DNA of 64,000 bases, from the NCBI GenBank assembly GCA_964036045.1, contig OZ038378.1, positions 165,020,549 to 165,084,548 of the forward strand. The letters run 5' to 3'. Position 1 is the first letter of the stretch; each line of letters starts with the position of its first letter. Made by a program: the position numbers and the translations under genes. Source of the stretch: Eutreptiella sp. 'Long Island Sound 2002'. Its lineage: Eukaryota; Euglenozoa; Euglenophyceae; Eutreptiales; Eutreptiaceae. Shown piece after piece: positions 52,866 through 63,245 of the stretch. The notes beneath the pieces are model-generated. The model was not told where the DNA came from. It ran no database searches and worked only from the letters and a program-made list of their open reading frames with translations.

Positions 52866-54837
52866 GGGGCCGTCCTGGGGGGGGGGGGGGGGGCATGTAA
52901 GGGGGTCCAGTTGGAGGGATGAGAATCTTGAACGATGTGTTGGACATTCTGTACCGGGATTCATCGAGGGTCAGTGGACCGAGCCCTCAAGAACGTTCCA
53001 GTCAGGGACCTCATCGGTCACAGCGAACGGCGCCGATGGCAATGTCCCTGAGGAGTTTTGGGTTCTGAATACTGTTGCGGTGCAGTCTTGTGCCTTGCGG
53101 CGTGCAGGGCAGCATTCACCATCTGCATCCCACGTGGGCGTCGTTGTCGCACGGGCTGAGGGAGGGTTGCGTTCAGGGTCCTCCAGCCCCCCCCCCCCCC
53201 CCTGCGCACCATCAGCGGTGGTGAGCACCCTCCAGACTCCACTGCCTTGGGCATGGCGGAGTGTGTGGCATTGCCGGCGCCGGTATGGGAGGGACGCCAA
53301 GGGGCAGAAGCAGCATTTGTGAGCGGCGGGACGACTGTCCCCCTCTCACCCACCACAAATACTGTTGCCCGGAGGCTTGGGACGAGCAACGCAAACCATT
53401 TTTTTCAGCAACTCCAAACCAAGGCGGGAGCCCGTTGGTCAATTTAGTTACCCTTTATGGCCAACCCCCTGCCGCGGCTGACCCAACCAATAGGACTTTG
53501 GGCGACTGTGCAGGCCCACGGAGAGGGCACTGGCGACCCTGCAAGGGCATCGGCCCAGTCAGATCCGCACCTTTGGCCCGACTTTGAACCTGCCGTCACT
53601 GGACAGCTGGAGAGTGCGTTACTTTTCTGGCTTTAAGGACCGCCCCCCAGGCACCGGGGTAGTTCCTATCCAACTGCTGTTGTTATTTTTCCAACCCCGT
53701 CGGTAATGCTCCAAGCGCCGCCGGTTACCCTCCCACGCCGTCGGTTACCACCACCCACTAGGGGCCGCCTCCTGATCACTTGGCTCTGACAGAGCATGTG
53801 CCCAGTCAGCCGAAACAAATGGAGAAACAAATGGAGGTTGAGAGAGTTGGTCTAGTGCCAGCGCCCATTGTTTTTCAATTGTTCTTATAGCACTCAATAT
53901 TTCTTCGCGGGACTTGATTGTGAATGTACCGGCTCTTGACGGTGTTGAACTAGGTGCTTGTGGTGGCCAGGAGCTATTTGATGCCGCCGCTGCTACTTGT
54001 GTGGCTCGATGGATGCTCTTGTCAGCAACAGGCTGCCCATTGTGCAGTGCGCAGGGAAGTCTGAGTAATGCAAGTCAGGCATGCAGAGAGACCAGCGGGC
54101 AGAGAACATTCAGTCAATCTAGTTATCCAAGAGGACACCAAGGAGGGCACGATGAAAATTTAAAATGCACACGGTAAAATGTTTTTGCCTCTTTCGTTTT
54201 GCTTGGCCTCCATGTGCCTATAGTCCGTCGTGGTGATTGTTGAAACTCACATGGTGCACACCGGACACATCAGAGGGACGAGATGCTTGTACCACTTGTG
54301 CAATGCCTACACTGCTCATGAAGGCTAGGAAGTGTCCGCCGAGGAATGATTGACACATATGAGGAGCATCAACCTGCACCAGTGCTCATGTGTGTGGACT
54401 AGAATCTCTGTGCACTACCCTGCCCCAAGTGATTCGCTGTGCCCAAATCAGTTGAGTGAACCCCCCCGCCCCGCCCTGGTCTTGCGAACACTAAATATGA
54501 AGGAAAAAGATGCGGTCTCAACACCAAGTGTCCCTTGTGCAAGAAATTCGTTCTCAACCTTTTCTTGATCTTACCATTGGGCTCTCACTTCCAAATTAAT
54601 TCGTGCCTGAAGCGCAAGAATTGCCCCAATAGAGGTCCTACAGTAGAGGGGTATCAGTAACCCCATTCCTGTAGCCCGAATCCTGTACCCTGAAATTTAG
54701 TACCTAATGAATTCACGTACCAAAAAATAACCGGTCCGAACTCCAAGTTCGTTGGAGATGGCATTCGTTGAATGGGGGGGTCCAACAGGGTCTCTAGATT
54801 TAGTGCAGGTGTGAGAGCCACATGCCTGCATTTTTTG
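52866..54837. other. Intergenic, no gene supported
   Basis: Contains C-runs, a GCCGGCG-x-CGGTATG region (about 53,265-53,350) resembling 22,985-23,065, and minisatellite locus 8. A short frame at 54,497-54,660 reads CPLCKKFV-x9-GSHFQINSCLK, a CxxC...H...C pattern, probably a decayed zinc-finger fragment. Confidence 0.35.
53690..53765 (+). repeat. CAACCGCC minisatellite, locus 8
   Basis: GCCGCCGGTTACCCTCCCAC-type units, preceded at 53,633 by TTAAGGACCGCCCC, the motif seen at other loci. Confidence 0.7.
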
Positions 54838-54945
54838 GGGCTATTCTTGTGGCATACCCAAATGTATGATATCCAATGTTTAACCCCTTGTACAATCATC
54901 AGTTGGGAGACAAACTTATTCCCCAATGAATTTTTCGATTGACCC
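54838..54945 (+). repeat. Dispersed repeat family 5, copy 2
   Basis: GTGGCATACCCAAATGTATG, ACCCCTTGTACAATCATC and CCCCAATGAATTTTTCGATT match 25,785-25,875. Confidence 0.65.
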
Positions 54946-56399
54946 CATCCACCCCCGTCCCTTCCCAGGTGCCTCTTTCATTGGGAGGCGTTGGGCAGCA
55001 CTCGGGGGAGTGGAGCTCCTGGTGAGCCCGCTGCGCCTTGGTCACCTGAATGGGAGGGGGGGGGGTTCTGAGTGTGTATTTTTCTCGACAACAATGTGTG
55101 CCCCTATCTTGCACTCTGCACACCACAACCCCCTGCCCAGTCATGGCAACAAAAGTCTTGGACACCACCACCCCAGAAAGCTGCCTTGCCCCCGTCATCA
55201 ATCTATTCCTTAGAGGGACCTGGAAGCAAACAGTCCCCAGGCCCGTGGACTCCCTTCCAATGCCAATGGACCGGCCATGTCAATGCTTCTCCCTTTGGAA
55301 GAAAGAAACATAGGCCCCTTTGCTAATGGCCCGCCACCGTGGAATGAGGATCCATGGCCCACTCCCAGATTTTGATTGGAAGACAGCATTGTTTCCTCGT
55401 GTTTTGACATGCTACCAACCCCACAGTTTCAACAGACGTGGCTTTCCATGGCGTTGCGCTCCTCTTCTCTCGAATCTTTCTGTCGAGCTGCAATTTCACG
55501 GTGTTGGATGGTGTTGAAGTAATTCCATCTGGTTAACCCCCCACGCATGTCAATTGACCATCCTTTTGGAAGTCAGAAATCCTCCAGCAATGACCCCCAC
55601 ACAGGAACGAAGTATCATGCCTGGGGCAGTGGCATGGAGAAGGGGTGGCAAGAAGCCCCCTCTTCCATCATACACTGCCCACCGTCCCCACCACCCACAA
55701 CAACAACAGACACGCCACTTATTCGCCACTCTGTGGCGCCAGCCGGGGTCTGCAATCCCCAGGCCCCATGACATCTGTCTCTGTGCGAACAAAACACGTG
55801 GCTGGACTGTAAACAAGTGCTAACCCGCAGCATCATGACCCCAAGTAGGCATGGCAAGCGTGGGGCAGGTACTGCATTTTGCCATCATATTGTTTCAATG
55901 GTTGGAAGTTGAGTGCTGTGGTTAGGTGTTGGTGCATTTGGCTTGTGTGTGGCCGTGTATGTGTAGGGCCTGAGTGGAGCCAAGGTGACCTGTGGTAAAG
56001 GGAATGCGATGAGTCTGGACCGAAGATGAACATCCTGGAACGAAGGCTGGAAAGGCTCAGTTCCGCCATGACAATGCCCCTTTCTGGACACAGTAATCAT
56101 GTGCACCGCATACCATGAAAACAACACATAGACTGCATTGCCTGCCTGGGACCGTTGAAATGGCAGAAGTTTGCTGGCTCGACTCGACCTGCATGCACAG
56201 GCTGGTGTTTTTCATCCAAGAGGTCTTCAGGAAGGCTCTGAGTCCATTGGTTATGTGCAAACCGTTTGACACCATTGGCTCCTTTTGAAATGCCACGCCT
56301 CATGCAAGTCTGAGCCCTTGAACGGATTGCCAACATACAACAGACTACTGTTTTAGTGCACCTCAATTTCCGGGCCCCTTCGTGATATAGCAGCGTGAC
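54946..56399. other. Intergenic, no gene supported
   Basis: Only short frames on both strands without recognisable motifs or paired splice signals. Confidence 0.35.
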
Positions 56400-56640
56400 C
56401 CTGTGGCACAGGTAGGGGGAATGCCGTGCACGCAGTGCGCACGCACTGCAAACTTTTGTATGCTGGCAACTACTGGAAGCCTAGTTTTGGCCTTTTGTCA
56501 CTAGTTGGTTGTTCCATAACAGAACTTTTTACGCCTCTTGTGCATTGAGGACGTGGCACATTTGAATTGCCACCCATTTTTACCCATTTTCAGCCATTTT
56601 AGCCATTATTTACCCGGTTTTGTTGTGCGTTCTTTGTTAT
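56400..56640 (+). repeat. Dispersed repeat family 8, copy 1 (upstream region of Harbinger-like element)
   Basis: GGGGGAATGCCGTGCACGCA, GTGCGCACGCACTGCAAAC, GAAGCCTAGTTTTGGCC, GTTGTTCCATAAC, TTTTTACCCATTTTCAGCC. It aligns with 59,277-59,515, which sits just upstream of the decayed transposase, so it probably marks the 5' end of a second copy. Confidence 0.7.
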
Positions 56641-58317
56641 AGCTTGATGCTGCATTATGATGATGGGGAATCACCGCATGTCATGTACATTCACAATGCA
56701 ACAAATCAGTACGTAGGTTGTTACACACTCCAAAGCGGATTCCAACCTTCATGGTCATTGCCTTGCTATCTCTAGGAAACAATGTCTTTGTGGATTCTCT
56801 TTATGAGCCAGCACTTGAACCCTCCATCCGCACTCTCGGATCATTGCGAATCAGTAGTATGGTTTATCAGTAACGGCCCACATAGTGCTGCATATTGCTA
56901 CAAGTTGGGCCCCAGTGGGGTGAAGGCAGAATGCCTATGTCCCCAGAAGGCTGCCACCATCTTCCAACACACTCTCGCAACAGCAGATTGCGCTTGACCA
57001 CGGCCACCAAGCACCAAGTATATGAAGACCCTTGTGACGCCTGCATAAATGCAGGGGCATTTCCTCCCTTCCTCCCTGGCTAGGTTTCATTGTGTCGGCA
57101 TTGCACGCAGTGCGCTCGCAGTGCACCAACCTGGCCAGGAACCATTCGGTCATTTTGAGGCCTGCACAACATTGAAGATTATCGTTTTGCAGTGGTTGTG
57201 TGCAGTTGTTTAGTTGCACATTGACGGCAAAGGCCATGGATGAGCCAGAAGCAGTTGCAGAAAAGTTGCACTAAATTGAGGACAATGGCTGAAAATTGCG
57301 AAACATTGCGAAATTGCGGAAAGTTGCCACAAATTGCGGACCCCCCCCCCCCCTGAGTAGTGCAGCGAAGGCATGCAGAACCGGTTGGCCATGGTTGGGA
57401 AAGTGGTTGAGGGGCAGGTGGTGGCAGATACAAAACTGTTCCAGCCGCAGGTGGAGTTGCAGTTGGAGGATACTGTTGGGGCGGAGGGATTGCGCAGCAG
57501 TGGCTACTTGTAATGGTGAAATGGGCATTTTCAGGCTGCTTTTCACCCCCTGAAGTGACTCTGACCCTGAATGCGACTGCCCCGGAAGCGTTGGAATATC
57601 TGAAAAGCATGCGGGACCCAACAATGAGTTGGCATACGGGCCGAGGGGCAACATTTCCCAAGGTTTTGCCAGGGTAATCACCAGGTGATGAGGCCAGCCA
57701 AGGCTATGGGGTCCAGCTACGATACGAGCTGCAGATGGTGTGGAATCGCATACAGCCCACGAGCGACAGCCCCTTGTCAAGCGGAGGCCTGCTCTAGGGG
57801 TTGGGAAAACTCGAGCCAATCCAGTAGGCACTACAGGCCCACTTTGTGGGATTTTGTAAAACACAATCCTTTGCAGGGCAGACTTCGCAGAAGGGGTCAG
57901 AATTCAGGGTTTAACCCTTTGTACAAGTCTGATTTTGTACTAGGGAATGGCTAGGGGGTTAGTACAGGCATACCTGGAAGCTGCCAGCGATCAACCGCTC
58001 AATGGAACAATGTGTCACATTGCAAACAGAGGAAGAAAGCAAGAACCAGCCCCCAAATGGCAGTGTTTTACGTTCTTTTGGATGAACGACGCTCCAGCAA
58101 CCCTGAATACCTCCAGTCTAAACTCTTGGCAAAGCCCATTTACCTACCCCCTTGACTTGGTTGGGAAACGCAATTCTAGACCCATTGCAATGCCCAAGGT
58201 GTACTGGTGTTAAGGCTCCGCCAAAGCTAAAGGGTTTAATGTGGTCCAAGCGTCACAAGACATTGTCCTGCCATCCAGAGTGTGCGCAGTTTGGCAACCG
58301 TCCGGTTCGCCAGGTAA
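56641..58317. other. Intergenic, no gene supported
   Basis: Downstream of the family 8 repeat are short frames (e.g. 56,782-56,997) that may be decayed element sequence. A CACGCAGTGCGCTCGCAGTG patch at 57,103-57,122 echoes the family 8 core. Confidence 0.35.
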
Positions 58318-58399
58318 CCCCCCCCCCCCTTGTTCAAGCACGGGCTTGTCCAAGCATGAAGACCCGTGTGACTGTTGTTGTTGATGGTTTTTTCTGACC

Positions 58400-58774
58400 A
58401 TGGTTTTTTATGGTCAGAAATTCAACGCTTGGTGGTTGGGTGCTGATTGTAGAGAGAACGAGGAGCTGGGTCATGTTTTTGATGGTTCCTCTTGCTCACA
58501 ACAACATTCTGATTGGTACTGCAACCCAATGCTATCTGTTTTGGTGCGGGTTCCAGCCATGAATAAAGTTGCTATGGCTGGCTTGGGTGTCACGTACATC
58601 CGATCCAATGGTGAGCATGCGCCTGCCAGTCCTTCTACGCGTGGGGATGACTTCATTCATTTGAAGTACACGAGGAATGGGCATGAGCTTGAGCATCATG
58701 CCCCTTTTGATCGTGTTTGCTTCCCAATTCGCAGCCCATCCCCATCACCATCAGAGGCAGGTTCGGAGGCCTGA
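58400..58774 (+). CDS. Unknown 124-codon ORF inside the 58.3-59.1 kb element
   Basis: The ATG at 58,400 opens MVFYGQKFNAWWLGADCREN. Later MAGLGVTYIRSNGEH, STRGDDFIHLKYTRNG and a SPSPSPSEAGSEA end give it normal protein composition with no stops. No family recognised. It could be an element-encoded accessory protein or the exon of a decayed gene. Confidence 0.4.
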   Translation: MVFYGQKFNAWWLGADCRENEELGHVFDGSSCSQQHSDWYCNPMLSVLVRVPAMNKVAMAGLGVTYIRSNGEHAPASPSTRGDDFIHLKYTRNGHELEHHAPFDRVCFPIRSPSPSPSEAGSEA

Positions 58775-58779
58775 CCAAC

Positions 58780-58896
58780 ATGAGGGCAGCCAAGCCTGCT
58801 CCGAAGCCTGCCCCAAAGGGGAAGCATGTGCAACTGTTTAAGATGAAGCGCAAGGATGGACAGGGCTTCTATTCCACACCTATTGATGGGCAGTAA
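58780..58896 (+). CDS. Short basic ORF following in another frame
   Basis: Reads MRAAKPAPKPAPKGKHVQLF then KMKRKDGQGFYSTPIDGQ and TAA. A Lys/Ala/Pro-rich tail like this would suit a nucleic-acid-binding protein. It may be the true C-terminus of the preceding ORF after a frameshift or a small intron. Confidence 0.35.
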   Translation: MRAAKPAPKPAPKGKHVQLFKMKRKDGQGFYSTPIDGQ

Positions 58897-59276
58897 CCAC
58901 ACGAGGACCATGCAGAATTTTGCCTACACATCGTGTGCCATATTTGTGAGAATTGTGCTTGGTGTGGGGAACATGCAGGTTTCCTATGTGTGGCGTCTTT
59001 TTGTGTTGCGCGGTGCGCGCAAGCATGGGCTTGTCTAAGCATGAAGACCCCGTGTGACCGTTGTTTTTCTGACCTTGGCCATGCTTGGACAAGGGGGGGG
59101 TGTACACATTGCACAGTGTACACACGGTCCTATCATTTTTGCCATATACATCGCACCACAAACATGTCATGTCGCGCCACCGACTCACCTACTTGGTCCC
59201 AGCAACTTGTCATGGTTGGGGTTGGGTGCGTGAGGCTGCAGGTAGATGTGTAATGGCCCTGTGACGACCCAAGGGG

Positions 59277-59515
59277 CCCAGCTTAGGGGAATGCCATGCA
59301 CACGCAGTGCCCACGCAGTGCGCACGCAGTGCAAAGTTTTGTATGTCGGTAACTACCTGAACCCTAGTTTTTGCCCTTTTGCGGAGGTTTGTTGTTCAAT
59401 AGTAGGATTTTTTAAGCTTCTTATGCATTCAGGATAAGACAAATTTGCATTGTCATTCATTATCACCTATTTTCACCCATTTGTACCCATTTTCACCCCC
59501 CCCCCCCTTTTTTTG
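59277..59515 (+). repeat. Dispersed repeat family 8, copy 2
   Basis: See 56,400-56,640. The (CACGCAGTGCG)n core recurs a third time at 60,199-60,240, on the far side of the transposase, so it may be a terminal direct repeat of the element. Confidence 0.7.
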
Positions 59516-59526
59516 CATGTTCCTCG

Positions 59527-60095
59527 TTGTCGATGGATGGTGGATTATGTGGACTCCCACACGCTGACCTTGACCCCAAAGATGTGGCTTGGTGGATTGA
59601 TCAGTGCTCCGTTGGGCGCTCCAAGGAGCCTTGGGAAGTATATTCACAACTCCATAAACATGTCAACCTCATTGGTGTTGATTGTGTTATAGCGGAGGGA
59701 TTCTGCATGAAGTATGGCGCGGAAGGTTTGTTGTCCCAGGAGGACCTTCCAATACCTTTGTTTTCTTCGGCAAATTCCAAGTTGGGACAACTGTGCCTAT
59801 ATGTCTCGCTCAAATTGTTCGGATGATGTGTATATGTGATGTACTCTTAAATCCCAAGTACACAGGCCATGTTTATAAGGTAACGGTGGCCGTGGACAAC
59901 CTTGGGAATATAGTATGGATATGTGATCTTATGCCGGGAAAGTCGGCGGATGTTACGATTTGGGATCAACGTGGTCCTTCGCGAATGCACGGACAGTTCT
60001 TTGATGTATGAAGTAGGTAATCACGATGGCGCTTACAAGGGTTACAGTGGTTGCAACTGCATAGTGGTACTCTACAACACTAAATGAGATGTTCA
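59527..60095 (+). pseudogene. Decayed PIF/Harbinger-like transposase
   Basis: Three plus-strand frames must be combined. 59,527-59,826 carries KHVNLIGVDCVIAEGF, a candidate for the first catalytic Asp. 59,682-60,011 carries YTGHVYKVTVAVDNLGNIVW and CDLMPGKSADVTIWD, the second-Asp region typical of DDE_Tnp_4. Past a TGA, a third frame reads EVGNHDGAYKGYSG. Compared with the window-start copy (FFDF then EVGG), this copy has one extra base at GATGTATGAAG, which makes the TGA. The final E-containing block is absent or beyond recognition, so the copy is dead. Confidence 0.65.
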
Positions 60096-60245
60096 CAGGT
60101 ACATCAAAGTACCGGGTTGGTAGTGGTTCAATGTGTGTCCTGTTGGCTTTGTTGCTTTGCAGTGTCATACAGAGGTGGCATGGGGTGGGTTTCACTGCAA
60201 TGTGCACGCAGTGCCTACGCAGTGCGCACGCAGTGCAAACACTTT

Positions 60246-60302
60246 GCCTAGGTCATCATTGGGTGACGATGGAAGTGCACATAAACCCATTGGGAGCCAT
60301 GT
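60246..60302 (+). repeat. Dispersed repeat family 9, copy 1
   Basis: GGTCATCATTGGGTGACGAT, GGAAGTGCA, GGGAGCCATGTA; copy 2 at 61,684-61,740. Confidence 0.75.
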
Positions 60303-60317
60303 ACCCCCCGGCCCCCT

Positions 60318-60606
60318 GTGCAAGAACCGGCTTGCGCGAGAACCAGCCCCCAACACTGCCTTTTTTCGGCGGAGAACTGGGGTTTCATGGTTGTGGTTGA
60401 CGAAGGGCATCACTTCAGGCATGCGGGATAATATTTCATGGCATGTTTGCTTGTGAGAAAGGAAAGGGGACGTTTTTTCCGTGGAAAAGGGCTGCTCATG
60501 GCCGTGTGCAGGAACCACTCCTTGGTTCCGCGGCACTTTTTAGCATGAAAATAGTGCCTAAGAACCAGCCCCTGGTTCCGCTGCCAAACATTGCTGGTTC
60601 TTGCAC
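60318..60606 (+). repeat. Dispersed repeat family 6, copy 2
   Basis: See 27,757-28,140. Contains repeated AAGAACCAGCCCCTGGTTC-type blocks. Confidence 0.75.
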
Positions 60607-60617
60607 ACAAAAGGGGG

Positions 60618-60875
60618 TTTGCCGCGACCACCACTGGGGGCCTGCAGCACGGGTGCCACACCACAGTTGAGGGGCTGAGCAAAGGTTAATGCTGTATTGG
60701 CCCTTAACGTCTTCACCACCACAACCTGCCGCTAGGGAGAAACAGAAACGGTGGGGTCAAGGCAGCGGCTTGGCGGACCTTCAGGAGAAGATCTAGTGAC
60801 TCTCCAGGGCCCCGCACAGAAACCACATATGGACTATATGTCACACAGGGGGGTATCACCCATGCGCAACGTGGG
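60618..60875 (+). repeat. Direct repeat, copy 1
   Basis: CCACTGGGGGCCTG, AGCACGGGTGCCACACCACA, GAGGGGCTGAGC, AAGGTTAATGC and GGACTATATGTCACACAGGG match 61,305-61,535 in order, about 690 bp apart. Confidence 0.85.
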
Positions 60876-61304
60876 CCTCTGTGCACACGCAGGAACAAAA
60901 CGCGCTGCTGTATCAATAGCAGCCAATGTACCACCGCCAAGGTAGCAGCGGGACTAGACATGGCTGCAACGCTGGGCGTGGGGCCAGCGGCTATGGAGGA
61001 CGGTCCATGCAAACAGCGGTACTGCGCTCCCCCCGAACGACCAGTGGGAAAGAGCTCCCAGGCCTAGCCGTCTTTGGGTTGGCTGCCCTGCTCTGGTCTC
61101 TGTGTTCCTCTGCCTTGCTGCGCTGCGCTGTCGAGCAGGCACTCGCGCAAAAGCCCGCAGCGGTGTTGGGGACGGTTCCCGCCCGTGGCTGGCCGCGAGC
61201 CGGGCACCGCTATGATCAGTTGAATCCACCTGCCAGGATCCTCCTGATAGGGCTGAGCAGACCGTGGTGGTGAGTGCCAGATTTCGCTGCAGCGAACCGG
61301 CGGG

Positions 61305-61535
61305 GGTGATTGCCGCAACCGCCACTGGGGGCCTGAAGCACGGGTGCCACACCACAGTCGAGGGGCTGAGCGAAGGTTAATGCCGCATGGATCCTTAATG
61401 TCTTGACCGCCACAACCCGCTGCCATGGAGATCAGGAGAAGATCCACACTGCATCATGCGGTGAAGAATAAACGGGTGACTCTCCATGGCCCCATAAAGA
61501 AACCACAGATGGACTATATGTCACACAGGGGGGGG
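61305..61535 (+). repeat. Direct repeat, copy 2
   Basis: Second copy of 60,618-60,875, ending in a G-run. Confidence 0.85.
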
Positions 61536-61683
61536 GGGGGGGTAGAACCAATCGGGCCCTCCTAGTAGTGTCCATTGGCCCCTGAAAAGCGCCGTTTGGG
61601 GCTCGTTTGCACTGGGCAAAACTTAGCTCCGGGGTGGTTTGAACATGGTCCCTTTGGGGTGGCCTCCGGCCTGGTTCCAGGTT

Positions 61684-61740
61684 TGGGTCATCATTTGGTG
61701 ACAATGGAAGTGCAGGTAAGCCGATGGGGAGCCATGTAGC
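61684..61740 (+). repeat. Dispersed repeat family 9, copy 2
   Basis: GGTCATCATTTGGTGACAAT, GGAAGTGCAGG, GGGGAGCCATGTA. Confidence 0.75.
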
Positions 61741-62366
61741 ACTGAGTAGGCCCTCCTGGTGGTGCTTCTTGGCCCTGTAAAGTGCGCTTTGGGATTGTTT
61801 GCACTATGTTTGGCAAATTTTGGTCGGCCTATTGCAGCCGCTACACGTGGACCTAGACTTGGGCCCTCCTGCCCGCCGGCCCGGCTGTTCGCCAGCCAGC
61901 CCTCTCTCTCTCCCTCCCTTTTTCTGTACGGACCAACTAACCAATGGCTGGGGTCCTGGGTTCTATCTCTGGGGCCTGTGACTGAGCACTAGGCTGAGGG
62001 TGGTCCACGGGCAAGCTGTTGGGCCAAAAATGTGTTCACTGATTTGGGGGGATTTCTTTGCCAATTTTTTTCGGGGGCGGTGGCAGGGTTGCAGATACCT
62101 AACAGTAATTTTCTGGTGAAGGTGGTTTAAGAAATTGGCGTTTCTCCAGGGGCAGGGGGTTGACTCTGTTGCCCACCCTCCGAACGCAAACTTTCTAAGT
62201 GTCTATTTTTTTTTGAATGATGCGAGTCTTTGCTTGGGGGACCTTCTTCTGAGCAGTGACTAGCTCCACATGAGTGACAGTGGTCGTTTCTTCCCAGCAA
62301 CTTGTGTGCGGCGTTGAAGTTCTTTGGAGTCATTTTGCAGTGGCCTGAGTGGTACTTTCACATCAA

Positions 62367-63245
62367 ATGGAGCACCAGTGTGTCTGCGGGCTTTCCATTT
62401 TAAATGAAGAGCCTTTTCTTAGCCACCAACGCATTTGTGACAAGGTGGCGGAACAAAAGCAAGTCTTCCAAGTCGCCAGCAGCTCATCTCGAACCTCCCC
62501 ACAAAAGCGGCGTAAGGCTGCTCACAAACCCCGGGGTGCTGGTCCTTACATCGGCATGAATGGATGCGAGGTTCAAGGCACCGGATACCGCGGTGGTCCC
62601 ACCAAGACGCGGCTCAAGGCCAAGCCTCGGACTCTGCCATGCTACCTCTGTGGGTACGATTTTGGATCAGCCTCAATCCATATCCACATGGCTCAGTGTT
62701 ATAAGAAGCAGGTGGCGATTTGGAACATTTCAGACCCCGCAGAACGTGGCCACAAGCCCATGGACCCTCAGACATTCTTTAACGACCCCACATTGTACGT
62801 GATCGCTACATCTCCTCCGAAAAGTCGTCAGGAAGATCCTGCAGAGACGGAGGGAATGCATGAGGCCTGGTCCAAGACGGCCCATGCATGCCCCCATTGC
62901 AACCACCCCATGCCCCAGTCGCTCCTCCAAGACCACTTAATGCGATGCTGTTTGGACGGTGAGCCGGAGTTCCAGAGGACCGCCAGCGCCGGCCTGCAAG
63001 AAATCGGTGGGCCTGCGCTGATCAAGGGCCCCCGAGGCCCCTCCGACAGTGCCAGGTCCATGAAAAGCCTCCCAGATATTGCGGAGGGTCCGTTGTCGGG
63101 GCGCCGAAGCACTGCTGAGTCCCCGGTGGCGCCCAGTCCCATGCCCGCCCTCCCTGCGCCGCTGCAGTCCTGTGTGGAGTGCGGCCATGCGATGGAGCCC
63201 CGGGACAACTTCTGCCCCGAGTGTGGGATTCGCCGAGCGGCGTAG
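62367..63245 (+). CDS. Gene D: ZNF474-like C2HC zinc-finger protein with C-terminal zinc ribbon
   Basis: A single exon of 292 codons. The ATG at 62,367 is the first after an in-frame TGA at 62,346. Four zinc sites are visible: C5-C7...H20...C24; C92-C95...H107...C111 in KPRTLPCYLCGYDFGSASIH, a close match to the C2HC module of ZNF474 (PRT-x2-C-x2-CG-x-x-FG-x2-S); C175-C178...H190...C194; and a C269-C272/C283-C286 zinc ribbon at the C-terminus (CVECGHAMEPRDNFCPECG). Basic linkers (SPQKRRKAAHKPRG) join the first two. Proteins of this family are often found in flagellated lineages, but their molecular role is poorly known. Between fingers 3 and 4 is a Ser/Pro-rich, probably disordered region. 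No intron is needed. Confidence 0.8.
   Translation: MEHQCVCGLSILNEEPFLSHQRICDKVAEQKQVFQVASSSSRTSPQKRRKAAHKPRGAGPYIGMNGCEVQGTGYRGGPTKTRLKAKPRTLPCYLCGYDFGSASIHIHMAQCYKKQVAIWNISDPAERGHKPMDPQTFFNDPTLYVIATSPPKSRQEDPAETEGMHEAWSKTAHACPHCNHPMPQSLLQDHLMRCCLDGEPEFQRTASAGLQEIGGPALIKGPRGPSDSARSMKSLPDIAEGPLSGRRSTAESPVAPSPMPALPAPLQSCVECGHAMEPRDNFCPECGIRRAA

Larger units (their letters stand above)
58318..59100 (+). mobile_element. Putative 0.78 kb element with C-run/TTGTTCAAGCA inverted termini
   Basis: The left end is a C-run followed by TTGTTCAAGCACGG; the right end is CCATGCTTGGACAA followed by a G-run, an inverted pair with one mismatch in the core. GGGCTTGTCCAAGCATGAAG and GGGCTTGTCTAAGCATGAAG also form a direct repeat inside the two ends (58,342 and 59,028). 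The interior carries two plus-strand ORFs. No clear target duplication. Confidence 0.45.
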
